From: Arabidopsis thaliana
Lineage: Eukaryota; Streptophyta; Magnoliopsida; Brassicales; Brassicaceae
DNA length: 64,000 nucleotides
NCBI RefSeq assembly: GCF_000001735.4
Contig: NC_003070.9
Span: 29,187,971 to 29,251,970 of the forward strand
Reading direction: 5' to 3'
Shown here: positions 62,722 to 64,000 of the stretch, in pieces
How positions within the stretch are numbered: the stretch's first letter is position 1
Layout of the letters: every line of letters starts with the position of its first letter
Position numbers and translations under genes: made by a program
The notes under the pieces: generated by a model
What the model was told of the DNA's origin: nothing
The model's input: only the letters and a program-made list of their open reading frames with translations
Database searches by the model: none

Positions 62722-64000
62722 TTAACGCCATTTACAAAAAAGATCGTAGACTGGAGTCATATCAGGTGCAAAGATTCCGAAACTCTGTTCCACCGGACCA
62801 TCCTTCTGATTTTCTTTGAACATTGCGAATAGAAACACGTCAACCGGCGTGTTTTGCCGGCGGGGCGTCCGCTTCCGTTCTGCAGATCTCCCACATGTTC
62901 GAATCCCCATATTATAGGCCTTCGCGTTATCAACACTCGTGTGCGGTGGATTTCCCTCCGTCGGCCATCCCGTCTCCGCCACCATCACCACCACGTTTGC
63001 GGCGTTGATCTTCTCCAACGCCGCATTGAATCCGTCAACCATCGCCTCAAACATATTGTTGTAATACAAATCACCGTCTATCACTACCGGTGTATTGGAT
63101 TTGAAACTAGCGTAATCGAGTGAGATGTGATATGGATCTGACGCGTATGCGAAGTACGGGTAGATATTCGTCATGAGAGGCGAATTCGTCTCTGAGAGTA
63201 TCGATGTAATCTCCGTCATGATCTCGGTTAGATCTGGGAGGAATGTTGCAGCGGAAGGTGGATATGTATTGGTCAACGCGGTCATAGCTAAAACCGTCGT
63301 GACAGAGATTCCTGTGACGCCGGAATTCGTTAGCGCGACGTTGACGTTTTTTATCGCGGCGGCAACAAATTGAGCGATTTCTCCGGGGAAGACTTCGTTA
63401 CCAATTGTGATCCATTTAATTGCAACGTCGTTTTGGTAAGGTGTAATCCAGGTGGAGACGAAATTTGTTGCGGCGGCTGGATCGTGAGCTAGGGATTGGA
63501 TATCTTCGTTTCGTGGACCAAACGCGACTAAGAGACCTGAGCCACGAAGCGCTTCGAGCATGTCTGCGAAGGGCTCGTACATACGGATTGCGTCGATGTT
63601 GTTGCTTTTGTATAGAGCAACTGTATCTGCCGGCGTTGGGAGATTGTTGCCGTTCCGGCCGTAACAATCTCCGGTGATGTCCCCTGCAACACCTAGAAGG
63701 ACACAAAATATAGTAATCAAACCGTACTCGGTTATTGTTTGGTTTAAAATATTTAATCGTTTCCAAAAAACGGAGTTAGACTGAACCAGATTACATCCAA
63801 AGAAAATCAAACCATGAGATAATGCTTTTTATTAATTTAAACATAGATTGATTAAATAAAGTTGAGTTTTTGTTGTTGTTATTATTGTGAGGTTAATTGT
63901 GATGAAAACAAAATAAATCAATAAATCAGTTTTTACCCGCTGTGCAAAAGATTTGGATGGACAGGAGCATAATCACAACAGCGAAACGGATTAGTTTGGA
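62722..64000 (-). CDS. GH17 glucan endo-1,3-beta-glucosidase, partial (5' end outside the window)
   Basis: Exon 2 is 63683-62722. Exon 1 ends at 63937 and runs past 64000. The visible exon 1 reads SKLIRFAVVIMLLSIQIFCT, a signal peptide core without its start codon. The barrel opens GDCYGRNGNNLPTPADTVAL. The acid/base Glu lies in TIGNEVFPGE and the nucleophile Glu in MVAETGWPTEGNPPH; both are intact. Near the C-terminus the segment between KAYNMG and TPRRQN (62869-62907) reads IRTCGRSAERKR, unlike the family; one frame over it reads FEHVGDLQNGSG, a normal GH17 stretch. This suggests two compensating single-base indels. It ends DLFCKWR with no tail, unlike its neighbour. Paralogous to the first glucanase; probably At1g77790. 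Confidence 0.9.

Overview
The window is plant nuclear DNA. Introns are short and AT-rich with GT..AG borders, the intergenic DNA is AT-rich, and plant-only gene families appear (AUX1/LAX auxin carrier, NADH nitrate reductase, thaumatin-like protein, GH17 beta-1,3-glucanases, DUF1644). The gene content and order (aminotransferase, DIS3L2-type exonuclease SOV, LAX3, thaumatin-like, UFM1, Mps1-like kinase, ORP-type PH protein, PIP5K2, organellar S13, NIA1, DUF1644, two GH17) match what I remember of Arabidopsis thaliana chromosome 1, roughly loci At1g77670 to At1g77790. This assignment rests on recognition, not on a search. The exonuclease gene carries Arg at residue 705, which fits the Col-0 type natural allele as I recall it.

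Layout. 1-8 kb: a minus-strand class I/II aminotransferase with a likely organellar presequence (1073-2931), then minus-strand SOV in seven exons (4218-7993). 8.7-9.1 kb: a small secreted eight-cysteine peptide. 9-13 kb: a gene-poor spacer. 13.3-15.3 kb: LAX3 in seven exons (minus). 17.2-18.4 kb: a thaumatin-like protein with a GPI-type tail (plus). 18.8-19.9 kb: UFM1 (plus). 21.6-22.3 kb: an unrecognised TATA-driven spliced minus-strand unit with only short ORFs. 22.8-25.9 kb: an Mps1/TTK-like kinase (plus). 26.5-27.6 kb: a PH protein that looks like an oxysterol-binding-protein relative without its lipid-binding domain. 27.6-32.6 kb: spacer with an ACGT-rich island. 32.7-35.9 kb: MORN-repeat PIP5K2 (plus). 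36-42.4 kb: spacer with a short LTR-like relic between direct repeats. 42.4-43.5 kb: organellar ribosomal protein S13 (minus). 43.5-48 kb: long 3' flank of NIA1 with two palindrome-rich islands. 48.0-51.4 kb: NIA1 nitrate reductase (minus). 51.4-57 kb: spacer with a probable Helitron. 57.1-58.1 kb: an unrecognised basic protein (plus). 58.5-59.3 kb: DUF1644 zinc-finger protein (minus). 60.5-64 kb: two GH17 glucanases (minus), with a MITE between them. The second runs off the right edge.

Nothing behaves like an operon: each gene has its own promoter and untranslated regions. Shared themes are loose: RNA decay (SOV), UFMylation (UFM1), phosphoinositide signalling (PIP5K2, PH protein), nitrogen assimilation (NIA1), auxin uptake (LAX3) and cell-wall or defence glycan turnover (thaumatin-like, GH17 pair). 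Exon borders come from splice-site consensus plus reading-frame continuity. Several rebuilt lengths agree with the lengths I remember for these proteins (440, 1055, 470, 93, 777, 265, 754, 154 and 917 residues).

No CRISPR array, tRNA, rRNA or recognised microRNA precursor was found. The best candidates for undescribed biology are the short-ORF spliced unit at 21.6-22.3 kb, the compensated frameshift in the second glucanase, and the palindrome-rich islands in the NIA1 3' flank.
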